Source: Mycetocola lacteus (GTDB lineage Bacteria > Actinomycetota > Actinomycetes > Actinomycetales > Microbacteriaceae). From it: DNA of 64,000 bases. The stretch spans positions 1-64,000 of the forward strand of contig NZ_RCUY01000002.1 of the NCBI RefSeq assembly GCF_003667575.1, written 5' to 3'. The first letter of the stretch is position 1, and every line of letters starts with the position of its first letter. The notes below the pieces were generated by a model that worked only from the letters and a program-made list of their open reading frames with translations, was not told the DNA's origin and made no database searches. The position numbers and the translations under genes were made by a program. Below are positions 54,718 through 64,000 of the stretch, in pieces.

Positions 54718-54728
54718 ATTTAGGTCCC

Positions 54729-55069
54729 GTGTCCATAGCCCAATCGAAATTTTCTTGGGTCGCGGTGCGCGATCCTGCGATCGACCGCTTCGCCCCTCCT
54801 CCACAGCGCGAGGACATCTGGTGGCAGCGAGTCGAGTGGGGACTCACCCACTACTTTGGCGCGAGGAGAGCGCCGAACGAGAAACCGCGCTGGGCATCCT
54901 CACCGAGATGGTGAGCTCACGCCTGGGTGGAATCGACGGCAGCCGGTTACTTCTCGCGGCCTCGGCGGTTTTCTCGCAGGATGCCGCCGTGGAACACATG
55001 CGTTCTCCACGTGGACAGAAGTCGGACACCAGCTTTACTCACATGCACGAACCCGAGGAACATCGATAA
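54729..55069 (+). pseudogene. Frame-disrupted reading frame, unknown family
   Basis: From GTG 54729 one frame reads well for ~45 codons (SIAQSKFSWVAVRDPAIDRF, REDIWWQRVEWGLTHYFG) and then continues out of register; coherent coding resumes in another frame near 54865 (ESAERETALGILTEMVSS, RLLLAASAVFSQDAAVEH) and stops at 55069. A single-base change near 54863 would join them into a ~113-residue protein. I do not recognise it. It could be a decayed gene, a sequencing error, or two chance frames. Confidence 0.4.
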
Positions 55070-55084
55070 GTAGAGTAGGAAACC

Positions 55085-55311
55085 ATGACCAACGACTACA
55101 GCCGCCTTCCCCTGGGGCTTCCGCCGCAACGAGCGTGTCTACGCCGCGAACATTCGGTTTCGAGCCGAGCAGGCACAGGGCATCGCCTCACCCGAGTGGG
55201 TCATTGACCTCGCCTCGGAGCTCTGGCCAGCTCGCCGACGACGCTGGTATCACACGCTGTTTCTTGGCGACAAGCCGCTGCGTCGCAAACCGCCACGACT
55301 CAGACGGTGAC
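55085..55311 (+). pseudogene. Second frame-disrupted small reading frame
   Basis: ATG 55085 (TAGGAAACC upstream) reads MTNDYSRLPLG and then leaves register at the CCCCTGGGG run; in the shifted frame it continues FRRNERVYAANIRFRAEQAQ, SPEWVIDLASELWPARRRRW and ends TGA 55309-55311. A one-base indel would give a ~75-residue basic protein. No family recognised. It sits 16 nt after the preceding disrupted frame. Confidence 0.4.
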
Positions 55312-55325
55312 GCGATCCCACGCAA

Positions 55326-55369
55326 AACCCCCGGCCGCACCGTGCCGATGGGCACGGGGACCGGGGGGG
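55326..55369 (-). terminator. Terminator after tRNA-Thr
   Basis: GC-rich stem CCCCCGGCCGCACCGTGCC with a near-complement and CATC/GATG loop, followed on the minus strand by TTTTG. It begins a few bases past the tRNA 3' end. Confidence 0.8.
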
Positions 55370-55373
55370 GTGA

Positions 55374-55449
55374 TGGAGCCGTTTGCGAGAATCGAACTCG
55401 CGACCTTCGCATTACAAGTGCGGCGCTCTGCCAACTGAGCTAAAACGGC
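55374..55449 (-). tRNA. tRNA-Thr (anticodon UGU)
   Basis: Reverse complement folds with acceptor GCCGTTT/AAACGGC, D arm GCTC/GAGC, anticodon loop CTTGTAA (anticodon TGT), T arm GCGAG/CTCGC with loop TTCGATT, and an encoded CCA. Pair 27-43 is a C/A mismatch. Confidence 0.94.
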
Positions 55450-55524
55450 GGGTGCGGATCAGGCACCCCATTATTCTAGGGCACCCAATCGCGCGCGGTG
55501 CAACTCCACGCACCGGTGGTGAAT

Positions 55525-56460
55525 CTATTCGCCGGGGGTTGCCCCATCAGTGGGATCGGCGGGGTCGGCTGACGGTGTGGGTGAAACGCTCGCCTTGTTC
55601 TGAGTTTCGCTGGCGATCGACAGCACAAACGCGCGGAACTCCTTGGAACTGGTCAGCTCACCGGTGTACACCTTCTCGTTCACCAGAACGGTGGGCATGG
55701 TCACCACCTTGTCGAGCTTCGAGTTCGGCACCGGCTCATTCATCGCGGTATCGGTGACACTGCTCACCCAGCCCTTATAGGTCTGCTTGGTGATGCACTC
55801 CTCGATCGAGCTCGCGTCCGATACCTTGGCGTCCTTGGCCAGCTTCACCAGGTCATCATCGCTACGACCGGTGGTGCCCTCGGTGGGCTGGTCCTTATAC
55901 ATCGCCGCGTTGAAGGCGAAGAACTGATCGGGAGCGAAGTTTGCGACACAGGCGGCGGCATTTGCGGCCCGTACGGAGTACTGGCTACCGGCCGACTTAC
56001 TGGCCAGCGGTGCAATCGGGTGATACTCGACGGTGATCGCGCCGTCCTTGACCAGGGTTTCCAGCATCTCGGCGTTGGCCTTCTGGAAGGCGCCCATGTC
56101 CGAGGCGATGTAGTCGGCGTAGATACGAATGTTGGGCACCGCCGGGTTGATCTCGGTGGGCTTAGCCGGGTCTGCGATCGGCTGAGAATCCGTGCGAACG
56201 GCCTTCAGCTCAGCCCCCACCACGATACCGCCGCTGATCATGTTTGCGGGGGTCGTGGTCGCGGAAGGCTCGGTGGTGCGCAGCGACATGACAACACCCA
56301 CCACGATGGCTCCGACCACGATCACGCCGGCACCGATCAGGAGCACACGCCCCAGAATATCCTTGCGGCGCTGGGCGCTGCGCAGTTCGGTGGCGCGCTC
56401 ACGCGCGGCCTGTCGGACCGATCGGTTCCGGGGCGACTTCGGGTCTGCGTCGTTAGTCAT
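55525..56460 (-). CDS. DsbA-fold (thioredoxin-like) membrane-anchored protein lacking CXXC
   Basis: 311 residues: a basic cytosolic N-terminus (~1-38), one TM (ILGRVLLIGAGVIVVGAIVV), and an extracytoplasmic DsbA-like domain (~100-285) with the cis-Pro loop TMPTVLVNEKVYTG. At the position where relatives have CPACGAFQ or similar, this protein reads YADYIASDMGAFQ, so both active-site cysteines are gone. Two other Cys remain (AAACVAN, IEECIT). It is therefore probably not a thiol oxidase; a binding or chaperone role is possible. It ends ~75 nt before tRNA-Thr. Confidence 0.85.
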   Translation of the reverse strand: MTNDADPKSPRNRSVRQAARERATELRSAQRRKDILGRVLLIGAGVIVVGAIVVGVVMSLRTTEPSATTTPANMISGGIVVGAELKAVRTDSQPIADPAKPTEINPAVPNIRIYADYIASDMGAFQKANAEMLETLVKDGAITVEYHPIAPLASKSAGSQYSVRAANAAACVANFAPDQFFAFNAAMYKDQPTEGTTGRSDDDLVKLAKDAKVSDASSIEECITKQTYKGWVSSVTDTAMNEPVPNSKLDKVVTMPTVLVNEKVYTGELTSSKEFRAFVLSIASETQNKASVSPTPSADPADPTDGATPGE

Positions 56461-56613
56461 TCGTCCTCGCTCAATGCGTGTCTACATCGGAATTAGACGA
56501 CACGCGAACTCCGAGTTTACCCAGCGCATCTGAAAATAGCCCAAACGCGTCCCCGTTGAGGGGACGTTTTCCCAATCCCGGCGCAGACGTTCCGAAACCA
56601 CGCCCGGGCGTGC

Positions 56614-56642
56614 CATACTAAAAAACGTGACACTGGCGTCAC
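56614..56642 (+). promoter_or_regulatory. ugpC promoter -10 and palindromic operator
   Basis: CATACT (56614-56619) as a -10, with TTCCGA 18 bp upstream as a weak -35. GTGAC-N6-GTCAC (56627-56642) falls at the expected transcription start, so a bound repressor would block initiation. Confidence 0.45.
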
Positions 56643-56718
56643 ACCCCGAGCTGTTAAGAACGGGGTTCCATCACAACGGATCGTCCGGCACGTACCTGCC
56701 GGTGAAGGAGAAGAGAAA

Positions 56719-57816
<1,098 letters not shown>

Positions 57817-57893
57817 TTTAGGTCACCTTCCCGGGCGGATATTCAGCCGGTAGTCTCGTGACCTCCGGTACGCTCGAAATAGAGTTTGTTTAG

Positions 57894-57924
57894 CTTCGGC
57901 CCACACCCTCGGTGTGGGCCGAAG
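57894..57924 (+). terminator. Terminator of ugpC
   Basis: Fourteen perfect pairs, CTTCGGCCCACACC with its complement, 3-nt loop, followed by TGTTAT. It is ~35 nt before the DUF4032 start. Confidence 0.88.
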
Positions 57925-57958
57925 TGTTATCCCGGGTAACCGGAAAGAGAGGGAACGC

Positions 57959-59254
57959 ATGAGCGGCTCGCTAAACATCACCTCGGCCACCGCGGATCCG
58001 GCGCTGCTGGACCTGCCCTGGGAACTCCCCCTGGCGGACTGGCCGAGCGAGAGCATCGCCTCGCTGCCCAAGGGTATTTCGCGCCACCTGGTGCGCTTTG
58101 CCAACCTTTCCGGCTATGTGGTGGCCGTGAAGGAAACCACCGCCGAGATGGCGCGGGGCGAGTATGACATGCTGCGCACCCTGCAGCGCCTGGATATCCC
58201 GTGTGTGGATCCCCTCGCGGTGATCACCGGACGCGGCACCGAGAACGGCGATGAGCTGCCCTCGGTGCTGGTGACCCGTCACCTGCGCTTCTCGCTGCCC
58301 TATCGCGCGCTGTTCTCGCAGCAGCTGCGCCCGGACACCGCCACGCGTCTCGTGGACGCCCTCGCGGTGCTCCTGGTACGCCTGCACATCGTCGGCTTCT
58401 TCTGGGGCGACGTGTCGCTGTCCAACACCCTCTTCCGCCGCGACGCCGGCGCGTTTGCCGCCTATCTGGTGGACGCCGAGACCGGCAAGCTCTACCCGGG
58501 TGGTCTGTCGCGCGGCCAGCGCGAGAACGACCTGGAGATCGCCCGCGTGAACATCGCCGGTGAGCTGATGGACCTCGCCGCCGGTGGCCGCGCCGACGAG
58601 GACCTCGACCCGGTGGAGCTCTCCAACGGAATCGTCGCCGCCTACCGTCAGCTGTGGACCGAGCTCACCGGCTCCGAGTCCTTCTCCTCGCATGAGCGCT
58701 GGCGGATCCGCTCGCGGGTTGAGCGCCTGAACGATCTGGGCTTCGACATCGAGGAGTTGGCAATCAAGACCGCCGAGGGTGGCACCACCGTGCGCATCCA
58801 GCCCAAGGTTGTGGACGCCGGACACCACCAGCGCCGTCTGCTGCGCCTCACCGGTCTCGACACCGGCGAGAACCAGGCCCGCCGGCTGCTGAACGACCTT
58901 GACTCCTACATTGCTGCCAACGGTAAGCAGGACATGGACGAGGAGGTCGTGGCCCACGAGTGGCTGATCCGCGTGTTCGAGCCCGTCGTGAAGGCCATCC
59001 CGCGCGAGCTCAAGGGCAAGCTCGAGCCGGCCGAGGTATTCCACCAGCTCCTGGAGCACCGCTATCGCCTCTCCGAAGCCCGCGACGCCGATGTGCCGCT
59101 GGCCGAGGCGCTGAGCTCCTACATCAACGACGTGCTGCGCCACCGCCGCGACGAGGCCACCGTCATCGCTCCGCCCACCGAAGCCCTCGACCTGCCGCTC
59201 GATGCGGTGGACGATGATGGCGAGCCCACCGCCGACTGGCGCGATCTGGTCTAA
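57959..59254 (+). CDS. DUF4032 protein with kinase-like N-terminal domain
   Basis: 431-residue cytosolic protein. Residues ~25-215 resemble lipopolysaccharide-kinase/aminoglycoside-kinase-like folds: VVAVKETTAEMARGEYDML (Lys and Glu of the ATP site), HIVGFFWGDVSLSNTLF (catalytic loop with Asp and Asn) and YLVDAETG (metal-binding Asp). The C-terminal DUF4032 domain (~235-400) is actinobacterial and of unknown function. ATG 57959 has GAGAGGGA 7 nt upstream. No substrate can be named. Confidence 0.85.
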   Translation: MSGSLNITSATADPALLDLPWELPLADWPSESIASLPKGISRHLVRFANLSGYVVAVKETTAEMARGEYDMLRTLQRLDIPCVDPLAVITGRGTENGDELPSVLVTRHLRFSLPYRALFSQQLRPDTATRLVDALAVLLVRLHIVGFFWGDVSLSNTLFRRDAGAFAAYLVDAETGKLYPGGLSRGQRENDLEIARVNIAGELMDLAAGGRADEDLDPVELSNGIVAAYRQLWTELTGSESFSSHERWRIRSRVERLNDLGFDIEELAIKTAEGGTTVRIQPKVVDAGHHQRRLLRLTGLDTGENQARRLLNDLDSYIAANGKQDMDEEVVAHEWLIRVFEPVVKAIPRELKGKLEPAEVFHQLLEHRYRLSEARDADVPLAEALSSYINDVLRHRRDEATVIAPPTEALDLPLDAVDDDGEPTADWRDLV

Positions 59255-59262
59255 TCGAGAAC

Positions 59263-59292
59263 AAACCCGTCCGGGAAACCGGGCGGGTTTTT
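59263..59292. terminator. Bidirectional terminator between DUF4032 and acyltransferase genes
   Basis: Twelve pairs (AAACCCGTCCGG with its complement, one wobble) closing a GAAA tetraloop, followed by TTTTT on the plus strand. Confidence 0.9.
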
Positions 59293-59297
59293 CCGTC

Positions 59298-60431
59298 TCA
59301 GTGCTTCCGCGAGCGTTCCTGTGCTCGCGCCTCGGCGCGGGTTGCGGGCGCCCTGGTCGGGCCCGTCGGTTTCTCCTCGGCGGTGATCGGGAACCACCGG
59401 GGTGGCAGCGCGAAGAGCACACGAAGCGGCGTCTTCATCATTAGCCAATACGCCAAAAGGGAGCTTGCCACCAGATAGATGGTACCCATCAAGGGCCAGA
59501 TCGGGCGTAGCAGTGGGAGGAAGAAAAACTCATGGAGCGCGGGAATTGCCACGATCGTCCACGCGATCGGAAGATGAAGAATGAATATGGGAAGGGTCTT
59601 TTGACCGAGCCCGCCCAGGGCACGAGCGATCCACTGTATTCGGCAGAGCTGCGCGATGACAAGCATCACCGCAAGGGAGAGCACGGCTGCACTGACGACC
59701 CAATTGACGTGTTCGGTAAGCGGGGAAAACGCAGTCCAGGCCGAGGTCACCCCGGCACCTAGGAACGCTAACCAATACACCACCGCGCGGGGCCACGGCC
59801 ACGGTCGCGCCACCAGCTCCAGCAGCGTCTCTTTACCGTAGACGCCCAGGGCAAAGAAGAACGCGCAGACCATTGCCCGCCAAGCCAGGTTGTCAAGGTC
59901 ATCCTGAAACACCCGAGCGGCCACGCCGATCGCAAAGAACAGCGTCAGCACGGTCCAGGCCGGGGCGCGACGCAACAGGACAATCAGCAGTGCCGAAGCT
60001 CCCAGGGTATAGATGAACCACAGGATTGTGGACGGAAACAGCATCTGAAGCACGAACTCCCGCAGGGACGTCGCCGGCCCGGGAAGATCTCCGGGGATCA
60101 GATAACCCACGATGTTGTACAGGACTGTCCAAACTAGGACCAGATACAGCGAGGAATACACCCGACGCAGGCCCGGGCGGCGCGTGGGCGCACGCAGAGC
60201 CGAGGCGGCAACGATGCCAGAAATCAGAAAAAGCAGCGGCATCCGTAGCGGAGCCATGGCGGCCACAAATTCGCTCCAGCCGGCGAGAGCACGACCCTCG
60301 TTCAGTCCGGACGGGTCCACGAGCCAGGAAAGATAGTGCATCAGAACCACCGCAACAACGGCAATCCCGCGTGTAGCGTCGATCCATTTCACGCGGGGCC
60401 GGGGCTGCGAAATCAGTTCCATGTCCTGCAT
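59298..60431 (-). CDS. Acyltransferase family 3 (OafA/WecH-like) membrane protein
   Basis: 377-residue membrane protein with about ten helices. The family-3 start motif VKWIDATRGIAVVAVVLMHYLSW contains the conserved Arg and His. It should transfer acyl groups to an extracytoplasmic sugar or lipid acceptor. A basic C-terminal tail (~340-377) is cytosolic. ATG 60431 is used; ATG 60422 is possible. It is outside the glycan locus, so its acceptor is uncertain. Confidence 0.88.
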   Translation of the reverse strand: MQDMELISQPRPRVKWIDATRGIAVVAVVLMHYLSWLVDPSGLNEGRALAGWSEFVAAMAPLRMPLLFLISGIVAASALRAPTRRPGLRRVYSSLYLVLVWTVLYNIVGYLIPGDLPGPATSLREFVLQMLFPSTILWFIYTLGASALLIVLLRRAPAWTVLTLFFAIGVAARVFQDDLDNLAWRAMVCAFFFALGVYGKETLLELVARPWPWPRAVVYWLAFLGAGVTSAWTAFSPLTEHVNWVVSAAVLSLAVMLVIAQLCRIQWIARALGGLGQKTLPIFILHLPIAWTIVAIPALHEFFFLPLLRPIWPLMGTIYLVASSLLAYWLMMKTPLRVLFALPPRWFPITAEEKPTGPTRAPATRAEARAQERSRKH

Positions 60432-60493
60432 GTGCTCACCAAAATTCGTTTCGACGCATCACACAAGCCTACCGGTTCTTCACAGCTAAAACT

Positions 60494-60530
60494 CAGCATG
60501 CCCTCCCGGTTGAACCGGAAGGGCATGCTG
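60494..60530 (-). terminator. Terminator of rlmB
   Basis: Arms CAGCATGCCCT and complement, an internal C/A mismatch, then CCGG/CCGG closing TTGA; AGTTTTA follows on the minus strand. Confidence 0.85.
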
Positions 60531-60543
60531 GACGCATCAAAAC

Positions 60544-61572
60544 CTACTTGGCAGCCTTGCCCTCGGCACGCAGACGCGAGATCTCGTACAGGGTCACCGA
60601 GGCGGCGATACCGGCGTTGAGCGACTCGGTTGCGGCGGAGATCGGGATCGAGACGATCGCGTCGCAGGCCTCGGTCACCAGACGCGAGAGGCCCTTGCCC
60701 TCGCTACCGACAACGATCAGCAGCGGACGGTCGGCCAGTTCCAGGCCCGGCAGCATGGTGTCGCCACCACCGTCGAGACCGATCACGAAGACACCCGCGG
60801 CCTTATACGCCTTGATGGTCTGAGTGAGGTTCGCGGCCATAGCCACGGGGGTACGCGCGGCGGCACCGGCGGAGGTTCGCCAGGCCGAGGCGGTCATGCC
60901 CACCGAGCGGCGCTGCGGAACGATCACGCCGTGACCACCAAACGCGGCGGTCGAACGCAGGATCGCCCCGAGGTTACGCGGGTCCGTGATTCCATCCAGC
61001 GCGACGATCAGCGGCACCTGGGCGCGCGAGATGGTCTTCTGCAGCAGGTCCTCGGGGTGCTCGTAGCGGTACGGCGGCACCTTGAGCGCCAGGCCCTGGT
61101 GCACCGAGTCGAAACTCACCATGCGGTCAAGCTCCGGGCGCATGACCTCGAGGATCGGGATGCCACGGCCGGTCGCGATGGTCACGATCTCCTTGACGCG
61201 CTCGTCATACTCGATCCGCGAGGCGATGTAGAGGGTGGTTGCGGGGATCTTTGCCCGCAGCGCCTCAAGCACCGCATTACGACCGGTGACGATCTCCGAC
61301 TCATCCGCGGTGCGCTGCTTGGGGCGGCGCTGCTGCGGAGCCTGGGCGGGCTGGTCTCCGCCGCGCGACTGCGCGGGTCCGCGACCACCGCGGGCGGCCT
61401 CCAGACGCTCGCGAGCAATCTTGCGCTTGCCGGCGACGTGGTAGGTCCGGTCCTCGGCCTTGGGGGTCGGGCCCTTGCCCTCGAGGGACTTGCGTCCGAG
61501 TCCGCCGGTGCCCTTTGCGGGGCCCTTCTTACCCTTACGAATGGCGCCGGGACGCCCGTTGTTGTTAGCCAT
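60544..61572 (-). CDS. rlmB: 23S rRNA (guanosine-2251-2'-O)-methyltransferase
   Basis: 342-residue SpoU-family (trefoil knot) methyltransferase acting on the 23S rRNA peptidyl-transferase region. A basic, Gly/Lys/Arg-rich N-terminal extension of ~90 residues precedes the substrate-binding domain ([14 protein letters not shown]-like, [15 protein letters not shown]) and the SAM domain with motif 1 [13 protein letters not shown], motif 2 [12 protein letters not shown] and motif 3 [21 protein letters not shown] 61572 overlaps the cysS stop and has GGAG 5 nt upstream. cysS-rlmB is a conserved actinobacterial pair. Confidence 0.95.
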   Translation of the reverse strand: MANNNGRPGAIRKGKKGPAKGTGGLGRKSLEGKGPTPKAEDRTYHVAGKRKIARERLEAARGGRGPAQSRGGDQPAQAPQQRRPKQRTADESEIVTGRNAVLEALRAKIPATTLYIASRIEYDERVKEIVTIATGRGIPILEVMRPELDRMVSFDSVHQGLALKVPPYRYEHPEDLLQKTISRAQVPLIVALDGITDPRNLGAILRSTAAFGGHGVIVPQRRSVGMTASAWRTSAGAAARTPVAMAANLTQTIKAYKAAGVFVIGLDGGGDTMLPGLELADRPLLIVVGSEGKGLSRLVTEACDAIVSIPISAATESLNAGIAASVTLYEISRLRAEGKAAK

Positions 61573-62980
61573 CAATACTCCAATGTGCCCCGGTGGGGGT
61601 GTCGTCAATCGTGATACCCGCAGCCTGGAGGTCATCACGAATTTGGTCTGCGGTGGCGAAGTCCCGGCTGGTCCGGGCCTGTTCGCGATGCCCCAGCAGC
61701 CGGTCTACAAGCGGCGCGAGCACGGCCTGGGCCGCCTGGTCGCCGGCCTGCTGCCAGGTTGCCGAAAGTGGGTTGATGCCGAGGACGTTGGTCATCGCGA
61801 TGACCTGTCCAAAGGCGGCGGCCGCGGCCGCAAGATCGTCTCCGTCAATCGCCGCGTTGCCGCCGCGAATGGTGTCGTGCAGGACCGCGAGGGCCTGCGG
61901 GATCGCCAGGTCATCGTCCATGGCGGCGATGAACTCGGCGGGAAGCTCCTCGGTCTGGGTGCCGGCGAATCGGGTATCGGCCAGGCGACGATCGACGCGC
62001 TCGAGGAAGCTTTCGATCCGATCCAGGGCAGCCTCGGCCTCGGCCAGGGCTCCGTCGTGGAAATCAATGGTGGAACGGTAGTGTGCCTGTCCCAGGAAGT
62101 AGCGCAGCACGAGCGGTCGCGCTTGGGCGAGCAGGTCGGCGGCGAACAGCGAGTTGCCGAGCGACTTGGACATCTTCTGTCCGCCCACGTTCACCAGGCC
62201 GTTGTGTACCCAGTAGTTTGCGAAGCCGTGACCGGCGGCGCTGGACTGAGCCAGCTCGTTCTCGTGGTGCGGGAAGCGCAGGTCGAGGCCCCCACCGTGG
62301 ATGTCGAAGTTCTCGCCGAGGTAGCGGCTGGACATGGCCGAGCACTCGATGTGCCAGCCGGGGCGTCCGGCACCCCACGGGCTGTCCCAGACGGCCGAGG
62401 AGGGCTCGCCATCCTTGCGTCCCTTCCACAGGGCAAAGTCGCGGGGATCGTTCTTGCCGCGCGGATCGGCGTCGGTGGCGTCCTCCATCGCGTCGATGCT
62501 CTGCCGGGTCAGTTCGCCATAGCGCGACCAGCTGCGCACGTCGAAGTACACATCCCCCGAGCCATCGGCGGCCGGGTAGGCGTGACCGCGCTCGATCAGG
62601 CTGGTGATGATCTGCTGCATCTGCTGGATGCTCGCGGTTGCCCGCGGCTCGTAGGTGGGCGGCAGAACGCCGAGTGCACGGTAGCCCTCGGTGAATTCCA
62701 GCTCCATCCGGTAGGCCAGCGCCCACCACGGCTCATCCTCGGTGGCGTTGAGCAGCACCTTGTCATCGATGTCCGTGACGTTGCGTACCAGGGTGACCCG
62801 GTAGCCCGAGTACTCAAACCAGCGACGCAGCTGATCGTAGACCAGCGCCGAACGCAGGTGCCCGATATGCGGGGAGGACTGCACGGTGGGTCCACAAACG
62901 TAGAGTCCTACCTGGCCCGGAATAATCGGGGTAAATTCGCGCAGGTCTTGGGATTTGGAGTCGTACAGGTGTAGGGCCAC
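61565..62980 (-). CDS. cysS: Cysteinyl-tRNA synthetase
   Basis: 471-residue class I synthetase charging tRNA-Cys. Zinc Cys and HIGH motif are in [23 protein letters not shown] is in [12 protein letters not shown]; the zinc-site HHENE is in [12 protein letters not shown]. The GTG at 62980 ([11 protein letters not shown]) is chosen from the usual N-terminus; a longer frame begins at 63058. No ribosome site precedes the GTG, and the AT-rich TACTCTTATATAC just before it suggests a leaderless mRNA. The 128 bp upstream to the tetR stop contain a weak hairpin only. Confidence 0.96.
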   Translation of the reverse strand: MALHLYDSKSQDLREFTPIIPGQVGLYVCGPTVQSSPHIGHLRSALVYDQLRRWFEYSGYRVTLVRNVTDIDDKVLLNATEDEPWWALAYRMELEFTEGYRALGVLPPTYEPRATASIQQMQQIITSLIERGHAYPAADGSGDVYFDVRSWSRYGELTRQSIDAMEDATDADPRGKNDPRDFALWKGRKDGEPSSAVWDSPWGAGRPGWHIECSAMSSRYLGENFDIHGGGLDLRFPHHENELAQSSAAGHGFANYWVHNGLVNVGGQKMSKSLGNSLFAADLLAQARPLVLRYFLGQAHYRSTIDFHDGALAEAEAALDRIESFLERVDRRLADTRFAGTQTEELPAEFIAAMDDDLAIPQALAVLHDTIRGGNAAIDGDDLAAAAAAFGQVIAMTNVLGINPLSATWQQAGDQAAQAVLAPLVDRLLGHREQARTSRDFATADQIRDDLQAAGITIDDTPTGAHWSIDG

Positions 62981-63108
62981 GTATATAAGAGTACAAGGGG
63001 CGAGGCCCGACGGCGCGCCGCGGCCGGTGTGTGACACGAGATTTTCTCGCTCAGACACCGTGTTTACTCAAAAAATACCGGTTGTCAGATGTATTTTGTG
63101 CGCGCGGG

Positions 63109-63696
63109 CTACCCTCGCGGAACTCGCTTCAGGAGGTCGAGGAGCCGGGCAACCTGCCGCGCGGCCGCGAGCCTGGGGTCGGCTTCCCCCGCACCCACCG
63201 CATAGAGCAGGCTCGCATCGAGCATCTGGGCGATCATCTCGGTCTCCCCCACGCCACCAAACCCGCAGCGATCCAGCACGGTTTCCAGCGCGGCCAGCAG
63301 ACGCGGGCGGGACACGGCCATGATCTCGCGCAGCTCGGGATCGGCCCCGGCCTCCAGCATGGGTTCAAGTCGCACCCGAACCAGGTTGGGATCGGTCTGC
63401 GGCGCGTACCAGGTTTCCAGCAGCAGCGAGGCGGTCGCCACCGCGTCGCGCTCGGACCGCGGCAACGCCTCGGCCACCCGGGTGGCGGCGGTGACGCGAA
63501 CATTTTCGGCCGAGGTGACCGCGGCGGCGTAGAGCTCACGCCGGGTGGCAAACAGGTAGTTGGCAGACCCCGCGGGGATCCCCGCGGCATCGGCGACCCG
63601 GCGGTGCGTAATCGCGCGCGGGCCCTCGGCAATCAGCAGCGTCGCGGCGGCGGCCACCATGAGCTCTCGGCGCTGCTGGGTGGTCGGCGTAGTCAT
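63109..63696 (-). CDS. TetR-family transcriptional regulator
   Basis: 195-residue repressor. The N-terminal helix-turn-helix (~10-55) reads AITHRRVADAAGIPAGSANYLFATRRELY; the C-terminal ligand domain is all-helical (TetR_C-like). It is divergent from the membrane-protein gene at 63794, and the ~97-bp gap holds repeated TATAC/GTATA arms, so it probably represses itself and that gene. Confidence 0.9.
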   Translation of the reverse strand: MTTPTTQQRRELMVAAAATLLIAEGPRAITHRRVADAAGIPAGSANYLFATRRELYAAAVTSAENVRVTAATRVAEALPRSERDAVATASLLLETWYAPQTDPNLVRVRLEPMLEAGADPELREIMAVSRPRLLAALETVLDRCGFGGVGETEMIAQMLDASLLYAVGAGEADPRLAAARQVARLLDLLKRVPRG

Positions 63697-63746
63697 CTCC
63701 CCAGATTACCGGCTTGCTCCCCCTAGGAATCCGCACAGACCGGGTT

Positions 63747-63772
63747 TATACTGCCGTATACACAGCATATAC
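63747..63772. promoter_or_regulatory. TetR-type operator array between divergent genes
   Basis: TATAC (63747-63751), GTATA (63756-63760) and TATAC (63768-63772): two overlapping inverted repeats sharing the central arm, with 4- and 7-bp spacers. It ends 21 bp before the ATG at 63794. Confidence 0.55.
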
Positions 63773-63793
63773 ACATGCATAGAAGGAAACCTC

Positions 63794-64000
63794 ATGTCCC
63801 CCATCAAAACCGAGGGTCTGGTCATCGACTGGACCCAGATGCCCACCTACAACACGATCATGTCGATCGCCGCCGGCGCCGGACTGCTGCTGCTGGTCCT
63901 GCTCGCCCGCGAGCTGCGCAAGAAGGACACCGAGTTTGTCCCCGAGGGATGGGCACTCGCCTCGGGTGTGCTCGGCTTCATCCTGACCGCCACCGGCCTG
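63794..64000 (+). CDS. DUF981-like membrane protein, N-terminal part
   Basis: The first 69 codons are in the window; the rest lies beyond it. The sequence (LVIDWTQMPTYNTIMSIAAGAGLLLLVLLARELRKK marks the N-terminal TM region) resembles DUF981 membrane proteins: a short outer segment with the WTQMPTYN motif, a TM at ~22-40 and the start of a second at ~58. AGAAGGAAA is 5 nt upstream of ATG 63794. Probably regulated by the divergent TetR protein. Function unknown. Confidence 0.65.
   Translation, partial: MSPIKTEGLVIDWTQMPTYNTIMSIAAGAGLLLLVLLARELRKKDTEFVPEGWALASGVLGFILTATGL

Noticed and set aside
62981-63108. T-box riboswitch upstream of cysS
   Set aside because: Only a weak hairpin with a CGAGA/TCTCG stem is seen; no T-box sequence or specifier loop could be identified, and the space is too short.

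Overview
The window is one contiguous stretch of a high-GC actinobacterial chromosome. The gene set points to Microbacteriaceae or a close relative: DUF3027, DUF3263 and DUF4032 proteins, an XPB-type helicase beside a Helicase_C_3-domain protein, actinobacterial SerC, a two-domain PutA, a UgpC/MsiK-type ATPase, and stand-alone groEL under CIRCE. This family assignment is inference from gene content; no rRNA gene is present. I see no prophage, IS element or CRISPR array. Two tRNA genes are present, Arg(CCU) and Thr(UGU).

Layout. 1-4.8 kb: the N-terminal ~1,600 residues of a giant SdrD_B-repeat surface protein, C-terminus off the left edge. 5.1-11.6 kb: tRNA-Arg, a DUF4190 protein, a GH3 beta-glucosidase with a visible operator-promoter, an HNH nuclease, an NlpC/P60 wall hydrolase behind a structured leader, and a DtxR-family metal regulator, all on the minus strand. 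11.7-15.7 kb: serC, then four tightly coupled genes resembling an orphan type VII secretion (ESX/LXG-like) effector module. 15.7-21.2 kb: DUF3027, cold-shock protein, a small membrane protein, Helicase_C_3 protein and XPB helicase. 21.3-29.1 kb: an OmpR-type two-component system whose promoter carries three 11-bp iterons, then PucR-type regulator and putA (proline catabolism), divergent.

29.3-37.3 kb: DUF1295 protein, an Abi/HEPN-like protein in more AT-rich DNA, CIRCE-groEL, DUF3048 lipoprotein, LytR_C protein, DUF3263 protein, msrB, a nitroreductase and a DMT-type transporter. 37.4-46.8 kb: LCP ligase followed by an exopolysaccharide/cell-surface glycan locus (Wzy-like ligase, Stealth phosphotransferase, Wzx flippase, two glycosyltransferases, initiating phosphoglycosyltransferase), much of it lower in GC. 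47.0-54.7 kb: ROK regulator and a six-gene carbohydrate operon (binding protein, two permeases, aldo/keto reductase, ThuA, MFS) that lacks its own ATPase; ugpC at 56.7 kb is the likely energiser. 54.7-55.3 kb: frame-disrupted reading frames next to tRNA-Thr. 55.5-64 kb: a DsbA-fold protein without CXXC, ugpC, DUF4032, an acyltransferase, rlmB-cysS, a TetR regulator and a divergent DUF981-like membrane protein running off the right edge.

The signals most worth following are the H-type pseudoknot in the nlpC leader, the orphan T7SS-like module with a glycine-rich hydrophobic effector C-terminus, a ~140-residue insertion inside the histidine kinase ATPase domain, the Abi/HEPN gene, and several well-placed operators. 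None of these is proven novel by sequence reading alone.
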